Shown here in pieces: positions 35,626-47,600 of a DNA stretch of 64,000 nt (its first letter is position 1; each line of letters begins with the position of its first letter). Source of the stretch: Trichobilharzia regenti (taxonomy: Eukaryota; Platyhelminthes; Trematoda; Strigeidida; Schistosomatidae); NCBI GenBank assembly GCA_944472135.2, contig OX235270.1:120357842-120421841 (forward strand), written 5' to 3'. The notes beneath the pieces were generated by a model. That model was not told where the DNA came from. It was given only the letters and a program-made list of their open reading frames with translations, and did not search any database. The position numbers and the translations under genes were made by a program.

Positions 35626-35795
35626 CAGCTTGTAACTTGAAGATCTTAAGGTTTAGTCACCAGTGGAATCACTGGTAAGCACCCTTGAAGAGCCACAAAT
35701 TAGAATAAGAAAAAACTGTTTCGCTTCACTCTGTTTTCAATTATTCTCTTAACCAATGATGGTCAGCTGTGAAATATACACTAAAACAGTCTTAT
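35626..35795 (+). repeat. Diverged hammerhead-type SINE
   Basis: 'tttagtcaccagtgg' (head trace), 'cccttgaagagccacaaattagaataagaaaaac' (hammerhead trace with recognisable GAAGAG and GAAA parts) and 'ttcaattattctcttaacc' then 'gatggtcagctg' keep the family order in eroded form. Confidence 0.45.
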
Positions 35796-36069
35796 TAGCA
35801 AAGCTCATTTGAACAGGGTTACTGAAAGATGAAGTTTACCTAAAAAAAATGTGATGTATTCACCCACTAAATTTCTATGAACCCAATGACACACCAAATT
35901 GTTGTCTCAGTCAGAATGAAAATGAAGAAATAGAAGGTCAGTTAAAACACAAGAGGTAAAAGATGCTTTAAGAGGAAGAATGATAAAACTTAACACTAAT
36001 CTTTTTAATACAGCCAGATATGCATTATTGAAGTAGATTTAGTGAAGAAATAAAATGTTTTTGCATGCA

Positions 36070-36600
36070 CTGGAGACAGGGCCTGGTTTAATAGAATGTT
36101 GTCGTCCTATCGCATTTTAATGTGTCTTTCTTCAGTTTTGTAATTAATCACGAAAGATGTTTTACTTTCAATCGCATGATTCATATCAATAATATGCTCT
36201 GCTATGGACGAAGAAAGATGTCTACCATTTGCATTTGTAAAGGTTTTGGAATTTGACTGTGTTTCAAAGAATTCGGATGCACCTACCTTCACCATAGCAA
36301 GAGAGTCGCGAATACTTCTCCTCATTTATATGTACACTTTGGATGTGATGTAATCATTTGTGCACTACTTGAACTTGTTGCAGACCACGTGTTTTGGCCT
36401 TACGGTAATCATACGCCTGGATATTTTTTTCTGCTTTTCGGATGACGGTCACCTTCTCTTCGATTTTAAAGTTTGTCTGAAAACGCATTGAGAACGGAGT
36501 ATAAAATTTTCATTAGCCATTCTCCTAACATACGTGTAGAAGAATGATACACACATGGCATTCGGTGGGATAATTTGTTACTTTCGGGAACCTTATTCAG
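36070..36600 (-). mobile_element. Penelope-like element, GIY-YIG C-terminal fragment
   Basis: The 72-codon frame 36107-36325 contains 'SSSIAEHIIDMNHAIESKTS' followed by FVINYKTEERHI, the C-terminal block after the GIY-YIG core in PLEs (the AEHxxxxxHxI pattern). Upstream on the minus strand (to about 36600) an additional lightly open stretch may belong to it. Inactive fragment. Confidence 0.55.
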
Positions 36601-37990
36601 TTGATAAAAATTTAAAAACCAACATTTTTCGACGAAGCGTAATATTACTTGACATCAAGTGGTGCAAAGCTAACGCGCAAACATGCTTAGTGTTTCCATC
36701 ACAGTAACAAAGATACCAAAGCGAGGTATTTCACTTTTCCACCAACAATCAACACAGCTGAACGCAGTATGAAATATAAACATTCTAAAGAACCTTGACC
36801 AACATTAAATACACAAAGTTTAAAGAGTCCAGCCTACAAAAGAAGCAGAAACGGAAAGAGGATGGTAAATATGTCAAAATAATACGAAGGTAAGGAATTT
36901 AAAATTCTGATTAACTTATTTTACGTTACAAACGAAACTATGAGTACATATTACAAACTATAAGCAAAAATAGAAGCAAACAATATAGTTCTTATGAATT
37001 AAGTTCTACTGTGTCAGTAATATTTGAACTACGAAGCTTTACCAGGTTATATCCTCAAATTATCCAATATTACTTCATGGGAAATTCATTACAAATTTGC
37101 TGTCACTACAGAGAACGGATGATGTTTTGATCTCACACTAACATTTATTCATTGCAACTACGAAACAGCTCCAACTTTAAAGTAAAACCACCTTTAGTAC
37201 AAACTTACTGATCAGTGAAATCACTTCATCCATTTCTCTACTGAAAGCGAATCACTAGGTGTTACTTAATTAGATCTGTCAGCAGAACAAAAGATGAAAT
37301 CAACTGGCGTAGATCATTGTCATAAATGTCGTCATTTTTAGTAATGACAAATTGTATGACCTCTAAAGTTTTCTACACCCCGGAAAACTAGTTTTCTTAA
37401 GTTAACTTGTTGTGCTTTTCTAGTATTTCTAGTAGTATTAGCAGCAGCAGCAACAGTAGTGGACACAGCATCAGTTATTATTGTTACTGATTTAGTATTT
37501 CTGTAATAATTCTAAATAGTATAACAGCGCTTGCAATTAATAGTGTCCTCCGAGCTGGTTGGTTTGGTTGCTTACTATTAGTCAAAAGTAAATAAAATTA
37601 ATTTTATAAATGGACAAACACATTTTCTAAGAGATTCTAACAGAAAATTCTCAATGTAAACTAGAAAATATGATATTCTGTTATAATACACTGGAAATGT
37701 TGATATCTAGTTGACTTAATTGTTTGCAGTAGATTGCAGCTGCCATTCCCAATACTTTGATAAACATCATACTACTTGAACAGCCATCAGTAGTTAAAAA
37801 TATAACTTAAAACTAAAGTGCAATAATTCATACGAACTGTGATATATATATAACAAATATAACTTTATAAAGTGCAATAACCTTAATAAAAACGTTAATG
37901 ACTTCGAGAAATTTTCAAAAGAAGTTCGAAATAAATAAGGAACTGCACAGTAACCTTTTAACTTCAAACAACACTGAGATTCAACAGTGT
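36601..37990. other. Intergenic stretch, no gene seen
   Basis: A Lys-rich open stretch at about 36826-36890 followed by a donor-like 'gtaagg' was considered but not accepted. A short GCA/GTA-rich run lies near 37440. No recognised repeat. Confidence 0.45.
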
Positions 37991-37999
37991 CTATGTCTA

Positions 38000-38320
38000 A
38001 CTTCCCATAAACCAAAAGATTTACAAACAAAAACCAACAAATTGGAATAAGAGGCGGCAAAATCAAGACTGCAGGTGAACATAGAAGAGACAAAAACGAT
38101 GAAGATATCAAACCGACAGACAAAAACACCTACAACCATCAACAGGAAAAAAAGGAAGTCAAGAGTCACATGGAGGAGATTATGTGAAGAGGAAATGAAA
38201 GGGTGTGGTCAGCTGTGGAGTCAGCTAAAAGAGACATGATGGGACAGAATATGCTAAGGAGCCCTTTGTCTCCTTGAGAACTCAAATGACAGAAAAGATG
38301 ATTATTATCATTACATTTAG
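38000..38320 (+). mobile_element. RTE-like remnant with internal deletion
   Basis: Plus-strand 'LQVNIEETKTMKISNRQTK' and 'TPTTINR' correspond to the post-RT region. The sequence then jumps directly to the 3' end ('tggaggagattatgtgaagaggaaatgaaaggg', 'tttgtctccttgagaactcaaatgac'), so the part between is deleted. The tail is 'gattattatcatt'. Confidence 0.6.
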
Positions 38321-38689
38321 ACCACTCTTTTTTACCCTACTGTCAAACAAAGACAAATTCTTTTGCGGCTTGGCATTTTGTTAGGCTATGTAAATGAAGG
38401 AAATTTGACATTCATACCCTGAATAAGAGTCTATCTTAGTCTTCAGAATAATAGTTAAAGATACAGCACAAGGCGGAAATCATACTCAAGCGCATCACTT
38501 AAACAAAAAACAACATGGTCTGGATAAATTTAATACCTAATCCTAAATTGAATAGCTGAATATGTTTCAGTCAGACATTAGATTTCAGCTGATGTTTTAT
38601 GTACTAACAACGAAGACGCAGTTTCCATCCTCATCTCAAATATCGGTCGATGACTCAGACTAGCATTCCTTGCAAGATCATTTCACTAT

Positions 38690-40430
38690 AAGTTCAGAAT
38701 ATTGTGTTCCACTCCGAGTGGAACATAGTGCTTCAGTAGCATATCCCCATTTAACTCTATTCTCAGTGATCCTCTCTAGATCGCTCCACGATTATCCATA
38801 ATCTTTCATTTCCTTCCCATACGATTTCCTCTATGTCACTCTCTGACAACTAATTCATCTTGTATTATTCTGGTTCCAAAAAAAGGTCGATGAATGTTTC
38901 CGTCAAGTGTCTGGTTTACGTATGTCCAATCCAACTCCATTTCCTCCTAAATATATGCCGACTGAGTGACAGGGCCTCGGTTAGTTTATTGTCCATGTCC
39001 CTTGTCATCTATCTTCTATGTCTGACCATCTGTTTTTCACTATCGAGTAAGAACAATTGTTGGTGAAACCCTGCGTTAGTTAGTTGTAAATGCAATTGTT
39101 GACGTATGTGCCCAGATCCTACCATAAGGAAGTCAAAAGTAAGGGCTTCAGCAATACATCCCCATTTCACTCTCTTCTCTTCAACCGTCTTTGGTTGACC
39201 TCATGATGGCCCATCAACTTTCAATGCCAGCTCATACGATCTCCTCCATGTCAACCTGAAAGCACAGCCATTGATGTCGCTCGACGGTCTCAAAAGAGTA
39301 TGTTCAATCTATTTCCATTTTCTCCTGCATATATCATGGTTGAGTAACAGGTTTTTAGTTGGTCTGTGTCTGCAGCTTCATTCCATCCAATCTTTCTGTC
39401 TGGCCATTTCATTTTCACCAGCGAGCCAAGACATCTGTTGACAAAATCCTGAAGTGGCCTACTGAGAATGCTTCTGTCGACACACGCTCCGTCTTTCAGC
39501 CATACAGCAGCAGTGAATCGATGTTTGCGTTGAACACTGAGATCTTGCTACTTTCGTTGGGTGATGTAGGTCCCCTCACTGACTTCAGAGTAGTGAAATT
39601 CTGTCTTGCTTTTCCGATCCTGACTTTCACATAGTCACCTGTGCCGCCTGCGTAGATAAGTGAAGGGGATGAATTCCATTAAATGTCTCCAACTAGTAGT
39701 GGTTGATGTTTGTCCTGCCTTCACTGTCAGCCTCTTCTATCAATTTGTTGGTTTTCGCCTGCATATCATCCAGCTCGTATGAATTTGGGCATAAATCATC
39801 CAAAGAGTTTACATCTACCAGTATTTTCTTGTTTTTTGTTCAACGTATGCTCGTTGCATGATCTAGTCCACCACAATCGGGAATATGATAGCCAGTCTTG
39901 ATGGTTAGTGGCATTACGATTTGGTGTGAGCACAATATGCTTCCCCTGAATGCATCTTTTTACTGGTGAAGTTTGGTACGAATACATTTTTTTAGTCTCT
40001 TCAGGATGATTTAGCTTAATATTTTACTTGAATTAGGCAGAAACATGATTCCGCGCCATATTTTGCAAAGGTTTAAGTTGCTTCTCTTTAGGAGTTTGAA
40101 GAGGAATCTCTTCTTCCAATCAGTATCTTTCTTTCCTTCCTAAACGTCAGCAGTAGCGGCGTGAGCATATCTAGTGAGGCCTCTGTATCCGCTTTCAATG
40201 CTTTTGGAGAAACTTTTTCTGTTCCTGTCACTCTTCCTGCTTTTAGAAACTTTAGGATTTTTAAGAATTTTGCCTCTATCAGAGGGATGGTGTTCACTGG
40301 CAGTTCTGGAAGTTATTTCCGATCGATTTGCAGATGGTGATCAATTCAAGAGTCCTTTGAAGTGATCGCCCGATTGTTTCTTTTGTTTCCTTCATTATAT
40401 TTCATTGGTTTCATCTGTATTAATCTATTC
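38690..40430 (-). mobile_element. RTE-like retrotransposon, heavily decayed, two overlapping 3' ends
   Basis: Minus strand from 40430 down: 'QSGDHFKGLLN', 'LKAGRVTGTEKVSPKALK' (the AAGPDGIP position is lost), 'DWKKR'-like and 'ILKRLKK', then 'VKVRIGKARQNFTTLK' near 39610, then two 3' ends, one near 39140-39260 and one near 38700-38850, both with 'catccccattt' and 'catgatggccc/cacgattatcc' phrases. Either two nested copies or a tandem duplication of the end. Inactive. Confidence 0.65.
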
Positions 40431-41120
40431 CTGTGATAGCGACATGGTTAAACTCTATTCATATTTGTCGGCTATAGCGTCTTTTCTTAAAATCTTCCCC
40501 AATCTGGACAACAAACAACCTCTGGCAGTTCATCTCAGATAGTATTTTTAGTTTCACAGTACCGCACCGAAAAAGTATGTTCACATCATGAATACACGAG
40601 AGATTCATTCGTCATTAATACACACATCTACATGTCAATCTCTCAACTTTACATTGACAAGGCCAATAATGTCTTTTGAAAAAAGTCTCAATCATCTTCC
40701 ACCATATTTTTCACACGCATTCCTAGGTATTTAATACTCTTGGGGTGACTCAACAATTTTCACACACTAATAAACAATACTTTCGATATTTACTTTCCAC
40801 TCCGATCTTTTTCGTTCTAGATAACTTTTGTTTTTTGTGAAACAACATTTTTCCATTCAGATTTTATAAACGATTCCCACGAATCTATCAAAATTGACGT
40901 AAATGAATTAAAGTATTCTCAGACTTATAAACTGTGATCCATAGTTCAGTAATAATAAATCAAGGCTGTTTGTTTATTATACTATTCCATTCAAAAGATG
41001 AAAAATCAATACATGCGCCTAACATCTCACATCAAATATATATGCTTTAGAGAAAATCTGTGGAATATATAATAGTAGTATTATTAATAGTAGAGTAATT
41101 TCACGAATAATATTTAGTTA
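40431..41120. other. 5' flank of the STMND1-like gene
   Basis: AT-rich stretch without a recognised repeat. It lies between the RTE remnant and the first exon and may hold promoter sequence or untranslated exons, which I cannot identify. Confidence 0.4.
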
Positions 41121-41121
41121 G

Positions 41122-41169
41122 TAGAACATAAAAATTTATACATATATAAATAATTACAATTATTTTCAC
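41122..41169 (+). promoter_or_regulatory. Immediate upstream region of the gene with TATA-like tract
   Basis: An in-frame stop TAG at 41122-41124 precedes the ATG and no other ATG intervenes in frame, which supports 41170 as the start. 'acatatataaataattac' at 41140-41157 is TATA-like but lies only about 20 bases before the ATG, so it could equally be 5' UTR. Confidence 0.3.
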
Positions 41170-41643
41170 ATGGGTTGTGGATTTAGTAAAACGCTAAGCA
41201 ATGATCCTATTCAAATTCATTGTTGTGTTAATCCAGAAAATGTAATAAGTCCTGATGGTGAATGTAATTCACGAAAACATGAAGTAATTACACCGCCAAA
41301 TAAAAGAGGATCTACTAATGAGTTAATCACACCGATAAGTACAGATTATGATGAAAAAATAACAAGTGAATCAGAAGTCGATGGAGAAGACGATGATGAT
41401 GATGATCATGGCGATGATTTGATTGATGAAGGTTACATTAATGAAGAAGAAATAGGATTACTTAAATGCACAGAATCACCGATACGTTTAACAACAAAAT
41501 CAGACTGTAATAAAGTATTGAAGACAAGTCCGTGTAATGCAGAAAATAAAAAAGGTTTTATTTCATTTGATATCAATTTGAATGAATCAGACGATGTAAT
41601 GCTAGATAGTTTACACACATGTCCATTACCCAAACATTTGAAA
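41170..41643 (+). CDS. STMND1-like exon 1
   Basis: 158 codons from the ATG to the donor 'aaa|gtgaga'. It contains the MGCGFSK lipidation signal, a low-complexity middle and the acidic stretch EDDDDDDHGDDLIDEG (around residues 75-92). Reading through the donor meets a stop at 41668-41670, inside the intron. The intron that follows is only 50 bases (41644-41693), typical of 5' introns in schistosome genes. Confidence 0.8.
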
Positions 41644-44600
41644 GTGAGAATTAATGCACTCATTTTTTAAAATTAAAATGGAATTTTTTGTAGCGATTGG
41701 AACCGTTAGATCGTACACCGAAAATCACTACAGAAATGTTGATGGAGAAATTAGATAAAGCAGAGGAGAAAAGAAAAAAAGTAGGTTTATCGATTGGTAA
41801 TATGGATTATAAATTTTGCTGTAATTTTTAATACCTGTAGCAGTCCCAGTGGAAATTATGTTACGCATTAACTATGTTCTGTAACACTGATGTAGTTACA
41901 TCTAAAGGAAGTATACACACGCTAGCATGGCTTCGTATAAACAGTGTTAGAAAAACTAGAAAAAGATCCTGGAATATTGATCACTAAGCTTTGAAATCAA
42001 CAGCCGTTGCTGCTTCACATATATTTTAATTCTCCATGCTCCTTCATTTTGACATATGACCTTCAGGTGAGCAGGAAATCGAAAGTCATATGGCTGTAGA
42101 TACTTTAAATCGTTCAAGAAGATATTGACCCAGTGAGCTGTCGTCTACAAATATTTCCCCAAAAATTACTTATAAAATACAAGATATGGGAGCAGATAAC
42201 ACTCTCAAACAGTAGACACGCAAAAGTAGGTATCCTGAAAGAAATAGCGAGACTTTGAACGCTATTAGCTCAGTCACAAAGCAAAAACAAACAATAGCCT
42301 GTTTCGTAATTCCAGTGTGAGTGGTCAGTATCAACTCAAGTGTGAAATTAGAAATTTAAAGAAGTAAAACTTCTATATACAAAGAATCGTTTCTCGATGG
42401 GGGTTGAAGAAGGTTGGAGATATATGTGGAGGGAAATGGTCTTTATTATTCCTATAGTAGTTCATCTTGGACTATCTATCCCTTATAATAGTTGACTTGG
42501 AGAAAAATACAAGAGGCTGATACACTAACGAAAAAATAAAACAATTCAAATTACAGATTCCTATGTCTTCAAAGATTGTAGTCGGCTGACCTATGCTACA
42601 GAGTACCGAGCTGGGATGTCATCACTTCATAAGACACTTGGTATCATGCTGCCTTACAAATCAATTCATTTTGAGGATATTTGAATAAACCTGGATTAGA
42701 TCAGAAAATGAACAGGGATTATTAATGAAAGGCCCACAAGAACACTGAAGTTGTTTCACTTGCCAAACATTGCATATTCATACTAAGTAGAAGCTTATGT
42801 AAGGAAATAAAACATTACAGAGACCATAAGTCGCAAGACTCCAGAAGACAATGTAGCGTCACTGCCAAGGATCGAACCCAGGAGCTTCGTTTGACGAGGC
42901 GAGCTAGGCGGTCGTTCAGCCACTTGAATTGGATCTAATGGCCCATGGATTCTAACTTCTGTCAATTCCCGAATTATAGAACCACCGTCAGCATATGTCT
43001 TCAGCGAGTATTTGTTCTCACAGTCGATCTGGCAGACTACACTGTCCACGAACTTCAGATAGCCTCGTCCTGTAGTCGGTAATCAGTGAATATTAGATTA
43101 ATTTTCAAATGTTAGTTTGCAGGGATTTGATTCGTTTTAAGTTTGGTCACAGGCTAGTGTCAACCAATCATTTAGTCATTAGGATATTCAGTCACTATTT
43201 TCACGACTGCCGAAAATCATAGTGTACAGATAATACTTTCCAAATACCTCAGATAAACTGTCATGGATTCTATGAATTGGAAAAATTCCTAGTCAACTAA
43301 TCTCCTACGTTCTTACACTCTGATACAGGTGTTCGGTAAGCTTACATCAAAGATGTCATAATGCACTTACTTGAGTGTAGCCTACAACTTCCAAAACTGA
43401 TTGTCAACCCTTGTCTTGGTCCGACTACACAGGGGAAGTGCTATGGTCATTACAGCGACTGACTCTCAAAGCCTTTACAGAACTGTCAACCACTTATGCC
43501 TTCTTTCCACAGCCATATAGTAGGATAAAAATAAACTACTGCTTTATTCGATGGATGTCTACTGTAGGATGACAGATACATGGGTGAAGTGATTACCTGT
43601 TTTCTAATGAAAATTTCAATTTAATTTAAATTTCCGTGAGAAAATTCATTCCATCACTGACATATAACTTTAAGATTATTTCTCCTTACAATTTAATTTA
43701 ATTTATATTTTTTTTTTATTAAGGCTCTTGAAAGATGGAAACAAAAAACAAGGAAATATTGTTCATCTAATCGTTCTGCACATCATATGGGCGATATATC
43801 AAAAGAAGACCGGGTATGTCAGGGGTCATTTATTTCAGTGATTTTTGAAAAATATCTAAATATACCCCCTTAGAAAGAGTAACCACTCTCTGAATCAGTG
43901 AATCATTCTAACTACCAGGCTTGAAAATAGCAAACATACAGGTGATGTTACAAATAAGGCTGTCTTTATTTAATGTACCTTAACCACTTTAACAAATGCA
44001 CTACTGTAAATGTTATACAGAACCCATAATAGTCACACAGTCCTACACCAGTTAGTGAGTATATATCTGATTTAATTCTGCCACGAAACGGCACTAATGA
44101 AATGAAACGTTTTGTTAATTGCCTGAGAGATTTAGAGACATCTAACATGTGTTTAGCCTTTTTCGTATTTAATAGTGGGAAATGAATTGGTTGAATATTA
44201 TTTTTACTATCCTGTCCTCTTGTTTTGTGTGTACATGTTTGCAGCGTAGCAACATACAGTGATGCCTTCCTGAGCGACATTCTCCTTTACCCACATTACA
44301 TTCCTTATCCTGCCTCCCTACTACAGTCAGTACTATTCTGCAGGCAAGTGAGTCATCTTCACTTCACTCTGTGACCAAAAACAACGATGAGAGCCGTAGA
44401 AACACCCCCGATAACCTCTTAAAGCCACGCCGCCAACTTCATATAGGAGCCTTCGACGTCAGGATCCTCTTACTAATCGGACAACAGACATCACTCACCG
44501 GAACCCTGGCATCTCGAGCCATGGATGTATGTTGTGTTTCGGAGACACGCATACAAAACCAGAAAGTGGTCATTCACTTAACCTCATTTTGCCAACAAGG

Positions 44601-47600
44601 TGACTCTGCAAAATTCACTTCAAGGGTGTCAGGAGACCCCTCAGATAGTTCGCGAGGACTCGCAGGTGTAGGGATAGCATTGCGTGTTAGGGTAGAAAAA
44701 TCACTTCTTGACTGGTTCTCAGATAGTCGTATGTATGAGGTCCGTCTGAACGGGTTCATTAAAGCAGGAAGAACTGCGTTACCCATCGTCATCTTTTCGT
44801 AGTCTCGGCTTATGGCCCAACAGACTGCAGTTCGGATGAACTGAAGGATGGCTTCTACCTGAAACTGACTAGTTTGCTGTAAAAAGCAAAACGTTCAGAT
44901 ACAGCTGTTTTAGCAGGCGATTTTAATGCCCATGTAGGGAAGTTGTGCCAAACTGAGAAGTATGTAGGTGGTAAGTATGGAGCTCCCACCAAACGAACCG
45001 ACAACTGTGATCGTCTCCTACAGTTCTGTTCAGATAATCATCTCTTCCTAGTCAGTAATAACTTTAGACACAAAGAAAGACACTGCATAACCTGGTGACC
45101 TCTATCACCAAATCAACGCTGGACTCAGATAGACCGCAAAGCGATAGGGTATCATTGACAAGGGTCAATAGAAGACTGCCGCTCCTTCTGGAACACGCGC
45201 ATAGACTCCGATCACACTCTGATCCGCGCACGTTCATGCTTACGATTACATAGACATAAAACCTTGTTGCCAGCGAAGCAGTTACGTCCCCAACTAGATC
45301 GAGACACTGAGTCCCTATCTAATGAAGAAATAGCGAAACGTGTATCTGAGATCGACAGCAAGACTCCTCCTGGGGAAGCCTGGCTGGTACAACAAACCGT
45401 TGGCTGTAGACACAGCTTTAAAAGCTGTTGATAGCCTAATGCCAGAAGGTAGTAGGAGCCACTGGATTTCTACCACCTCATCCAAACTGATTAACTCAAG
45501 AAGACTGATTCCTGCGAGCTCTGAATATGATGAGAAGCGAATGCTACTCAAATGCAAACTAACAAGAAACCCTAGTAATGACGGTGAATAGTGGTGGGCG
45601 ACAAAAGCAAAGGAGATTGAAAAGGCCTTGGCGATTGGTAACACCAGATAACTATTTAGACTTATCAGAGAAACAGGTGGTGAAAGGCAAATGATAAGTG
45701 AAACAATCTATGAGAAAAATTGTACCATAATTAGATCCCAAGATAGACGACTTGAACGCTGGAAAGAACACTATGAGGAACAGTTTAATTGGCCTACAGC
45801 CACACTCAACCTGCCGAACATCTAACACCTCCCTGAATGGGATATAGGTACAGGTCTTCCGTCCCCAACTGAGGTTACTAAGACTGTCACTAGTCTGAAA
45901 CGAGGCAAAGCAGCAGGACCTGATGGAATGACTCAAGAGATGTTTAAGGATGGTGGAGACAATTTACTGTCTGAGTTATCTGCAGTACCAGGAAGCGTCT
46001 GGGAATCAGAGGAAGTCACATCGGGTTGGTGCAAGTCCGATATACAAGAAGGGAGACAAGTCTTCCTGTAATAATCACATGGAGATCACAGTGACTAATT
46101 TGGCGGTATCTAAAGTTCTAGGCTCAATAATCATGTGTAGAATAAGCGATCCACGAAAGGATTAAACACGAGAGAACCAGGAAGACTGTAGACTAGGGAG
46201 AGGGTGTATTGATCATATCTTCACGCTTTGACAGATTCTAGAACATAGGGATACTTACCGACGTCCAACAATCGTCATATTTCTTGACCTAAAGACGGCA
46301 TTTGATTCCACAGACTGAGAGGTACTGTAGCGATGTTTGGCTGTGAAAGGAATGCCGAGAGAATACATTGCACTGATCAAGGCTCTCTACTCGAACTCAT
46401 GCAGCCAGGTGAGAGCCTCCGAAAAGTTGTCATCTGAAGTGGTGACAATTAGTGGTGTCCATCAAGGATGCCCACTGTCCTCATTTCTATTCAATTTCGT
46501 CATAGATGTACTAATGAAATTAAGCCCAACTGCTGACCTCAGGGACTGACTTGCTACAAGGGCATAATCTCTCTGACTTCAAATATCCAGATGTTATAGT
46601 CCTCCATGTCAGGTGAAGACGCTGACAAAATGCAGAGTCTTCTGAACACCTTGAGCTGCAATCTGCGTATGTTTGGAATGCAATTCGCTCCCGCAAAATG
46701 CAAGGTGATGCTACAGAACTGAACTGGATTACATTGACTCCTAGCTTTGACATAAGGAGTGAAGTGGTAGGGCATGCTGACCACTCCACTTATTTAGAAA
46801 GTTACATCGACCAGTGCCAGTCGGTTGATCACTGACGAAATCTCAGCATGGCGGATACAGAAGGCTCTGTTTGCATATGCCACTTTACGCCATCTCTGGT
46901 GTAGACTTGATATCCGGCTATCGACCAAAGAGTGTGTGTAGTGCTCAGCAGTCCGATTCGTCCTCCATTCGTCCTAGGCACTGAGAGTAAAGGACATGAA
47001 AAGCCTAGGTAGCTGTCTTCGATCATAAGTGTCTGTATTCTATCTCCCGTGTTAAGTAGCACAATATACTCAGTAATAGTGAGGTTAGGTGTAGTGTTAA
47101 GTTAGGGGGGGGTAAGTCGATCGATGATGTTATGAAGGTGAATCGACTGGGATGAATAGGATAAGTGCTGCTCATGCCAATCTATAGTCTTTCTCGACTG
47201 ACTGCGTTAGCTGATATTGGATCGGGTTGAAAAATGGTTAGATGTGGTCAAATCAAAACTTTGCATCAGTCCATGAAATCTTTGACACTTAGTTTGAGCC
47301 ATGTGGACGGAAGTAAGCATCCTGATTTGAGTCCTCGGTAAGCTTACAACCAATAACTGGATACTATTTTAGACATGGTTTGAAATCGTTCTCGATGGCC
47401 CAGAAGCACTCACTCTTTTAATCGCCCATATCCCTGAAACCTTAGTGTTCTTTCATGCATTCATTCTCTCTCTGTCACACATTTGCTTATTAAAGTACTT
47501 TTGAGTCTCTTTTTTCTTTCTTTGGTCTTCTTTTGCGTGCTAAACGAAGTATGGCATCTTGAACTGCGCTATGCTGAAATTCACTCAGTCAGTACTGCTA

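Noticed and set aside
36785..36890. Lys-rich exon ending at a donor-like gtaagg
   Set aside because: Upstream acceptor is weak, the composition is what A-rich DNA gives, and there is no partner exon or family match.
43966..44280. 104-codon minus-strand frame as a nested gene
   Set aside because: No recognisable domain or splice context; it lies antisense to what is probably the 5' untranslated part of the retrotransposon.
44574..44792. Minus-strand 72-codon frame within intron 3
   Set aside because: Antisense of the endonuclease region of the non-LTR element.
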